NCBI GenBank assembly: GCA_900618795.1
Contig: UYJD01000002.1
Coordinates: 1,524,859-1,547,172 of the forward strand
DNA length: 22,314 nucleotides
Direction: 5' to 3'
DNA from: Cyanodermella asteris
Taxonomy: Eukaryota; Ascomycota; Lecanoromycetes; Ostropales; Stictidaceae
Shown here: one piece after another, positions 20,628 to 22,314 of the stretch
How the letters are laid out: each line of letters starts with the position of its first letter
Numbering within the stretch: position 1 is the stretch's first letter
Translations under genes and position numbers: made by a program
The notes under the pieces: model-generated
The model's input: the letters and a program-made list of their open reading frames with translations, nothing else
The model's database searches: none
Told to the model about the DNA's origin: nothing

Positions 20628-21704
20628 CGCGGCTTGTCGTACAGATGCCCGCTTGCGCCATGGTGATGCAATTCGATTATGTGCTCTTGGTGGCTTCTCT
20701 AAGGTTCCCTGTGCGGGGGGGTTGTTTTTGGCTTGATGTGAAGTTGAGAAGTTGCGGTTTTGTTGCAAATCAGGCTCATGACCATGTTTTGATTCATGTC
20801 GCTTGACAGGACGTTTCCCATGCGTGTCTGCTTGTCGTGTGAGGAGTAAGCCAAAGTATTACCAGGAGTGGAGCCCGCACTTTCGGATATGTCGAGACGG
20901 TGATGCGTCCGTGAATGCACGATACCTTTCACATTAGTGACAAACGAGATGCAGCGTGTGCAGCAAGCGTGGCAGTCCTGAGGAACGCTACCAGGCTTGA
21001 ACCTCCTTGCTGGCTAATCTGATCGAGCCGCTTTTTCATTTCTTGTCTGCCTCGAACGGATTTTACAAGCGCAGTCTTCCTCATTCCTTGCCATCGTCTC
21101 TGATCGCCAATTCTAGACACGAGATCCGCCCAACTAGTCCCCTGACCTGCAGACTGTGCCTGTCAGCGACGGACACGAAGATCCCAGCGATCGCACAAAC
21201 GACAGACGACTCGCCTCTGCACATTCTGCGCTGAACCGTGCCACAATGCTCGTTTCCGCTCTGTATAGCACGCCTGATTCTGGAACGTGGCGCCGCACCT
21301 GGCTTGCGGCGTGCCAATTTTACTTCATCCTCCCTTCATCGCCCCTAGTTGAACGTTCGCTCACGTGGAGTAGCGTGCTGGTCCAGCGGTCGAATCGTCG
21401 AGGCTTGTTGATCGCTCTCTTTTATCTGTCGATCGTTTCAGGATCTAATACGGTACTTCTCTGCATCTGTTCCCGTCTTTATTTCGTGAATGAGACCACG
21501 ACTCAGAATGGTGCTCTCTACGTGCACATGCTCCATTCAGTATGGTGTTGATCTGGCTGTGTTGGTGGTAGCATGATGATATGGGTTGTGAAACAGTCAA
21601 TGCTGACTGATGGTGGTTTGCCACATGTCGGCATCAAAGCTCCGGCTGCGATGCATTGAATGGCCATCCAATGTACCACGTCTCGGCAGTAGCGAGCAGG
21701 TCTA

Positions 21705-22016
21705 CTACTTATCTCCGGCACGTTGTCGGCGAGCTGTCAGACTTGGAGTGGTCTTTCTAAAGCTGTTCTTTAACCTTGTGGCAGCTGTCGATTGGATCCA
21801 GTCGTACAGAGTCTGAATGGTTGGGGGATCCTTGCTCGAAGCAGCGATCGTCTCTTCAAGCTCGAATGCATAGGCATAATTCAGCGGTACATTGATGCCC
21901 TTTTCGATCCCTACGTATCCAAGACAGCAGAGCGTACCAAATCGAGGATCTGTGGTTCGCTCCAAAAGTAAGGTCACGGTCTCGGTTCGGTACCAGAGTT
22001 TGGATTGCTGCCTCCC
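21705..22016 (-). CDS. Possible terminal exon of an unrecognised protein
   Basis: A frame open for about 103 codons ends at the TAG at 21705-21707. It reads KLWYRTETVTLLLERTTDPR near its start, then VGIEKGINVPLNYAYAFELE and a basic C-terminus, and looks more protein-like than its neighbours. A CAG that could act as splice acceptor lies at its upstream edge near 22009-22011. A second frame just upstream (about 22117-22020) contains MRRWSLSLPDKISFKALPRR and might be a preceding exon. I do not recognise the family, and no start codon or firm splice donor is identified. It may be a gene remnant or chance. Confidence 0.2.
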   Translation of the reverse strand, partial: GRQQSKLWYRTETVTLLLERTTDPRFGTLCCLGYVGIEKGINVPLNYAYAFELEETIAASSKDPPTIQTLYDWIQSTAATRLKNSFRKTTPSLTARRQRAGDK

Positions 22017-22314
22017 TTAACGAGCTGCTTTCGATTGCGACGGGGTAGAGCTTTGAAGGAGATCTTATCTGGCAGTGACAGGCTCCATCTACGCATAGTC
22101 TCATGGCGAAAGCCAGTGGTGAGCCTAAGTAAGCTTGACCGGGGAACCGTAGACTTGATCTACGAAGAATTCATTGACTTTGGCTGATGCGTCAGAAGCT
22201 ACCTCAGCCGGGGAAACTTCCCTTTAATTTCCTATCCTCTCCAGGTATGCTTCAGGTTTGAAAAGTATCACTCATTACATAAAGTCGTCGTCATTAAGTT
22301 TCGTAGCTAATCTC

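Larger units (their letters stand above)
19243..22314. other. Gene-poor 3 kb right end
   Basis: The left few hundred bases should be the promoter of the 7TM gene. Across the rest, open frames are short (up to 131 codons), overlap on both strands and show no recognisable domain. I found no terminal inverted repeats, LTRs, tRNA or simple-repeat array. The strongest coding hint is a minus-strand frame at 22016-21705. A 75-codon plus-strand frame from ATG 20582 has good initiation context but no homology I can name. Confidence 0.45.

Noticed and set aside
11454-22314. A biosynthetic gene cluster made of the oxygenase, peroxygenase and membrane protein
   Set aside because: There is no backbone synthase, the oxygenase is decayed, the membrane protein is receptor-like rather than a transporter, and the ankyrin gene lies between. 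The evidence is too thin.

Overview
The window reads as nuclear DNA of a filamentous ascomycete (Pezizomycotina, plausibly a dothideomycete). The evidence is short spliceosomal introns (48-100 nt) with GTRNGT-like donors and CTRAC/CTAAY branch sites, compact divergent and convergent gene pairs, and fungal-specific families: a fungal rhodopsin-domain 7TM protein, a heme-thiolate peroxygenase, and an ankyrin protein with a fungal STAND-type N-terminus. The class-level placement is a guess; no rRNA or marker gene is present. Exon structures were worked out by hand and each total coding length closes in frame.

Left half (1-9.8 kb) is a dense housekeeping block. In order: PPM2/TYW4 (wybutosine synthesis, minus, three exons); ATG18 (autophagy PROPPIN, plus, no intron), divergent from PPM2; GPN2 (GPN-loop GTPase, minus, two exons), convergent with ATG18; POP5 (RNase P/MRP subunit, plus, two exons), divergent from GPN2; and the PP2A catalytic subunit (minus, three exons), convergent with POP5. 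These genes act in unrelated basic processes and nothing suggests they form one system.

The right half (9.8-22.3 kb) is sparser and accessory in character. It has an assembly gap (10724-11297), a decayed 2-oxoglutarate/Fe(II) oxygenase (minus), a secreted EHD-type heme-thiolate peroxygenase (plus, three exons), a 745-residue ankyrin protein with a helo-like N-terminus and a Cys/His cluster (plus, two exons), and a 7TM rhodopsin-domain protein (minus, two exons). About 3 kb at the right end has no gene I can recognise, apart from a possible terminal exon at 21705-22016.

I found no rRNA, tRNA, CRISPR array, complete transposon or viral fossil. The points most worth a second look are the ankyrin protein with its Cys/His module and no NTPase, the oxygenase pseudogene with an intact catalytic core, the PP2A last intron whose retention would remove the methylated tail, and two mutually exclusive hairpins just before the ATG18 start codon.
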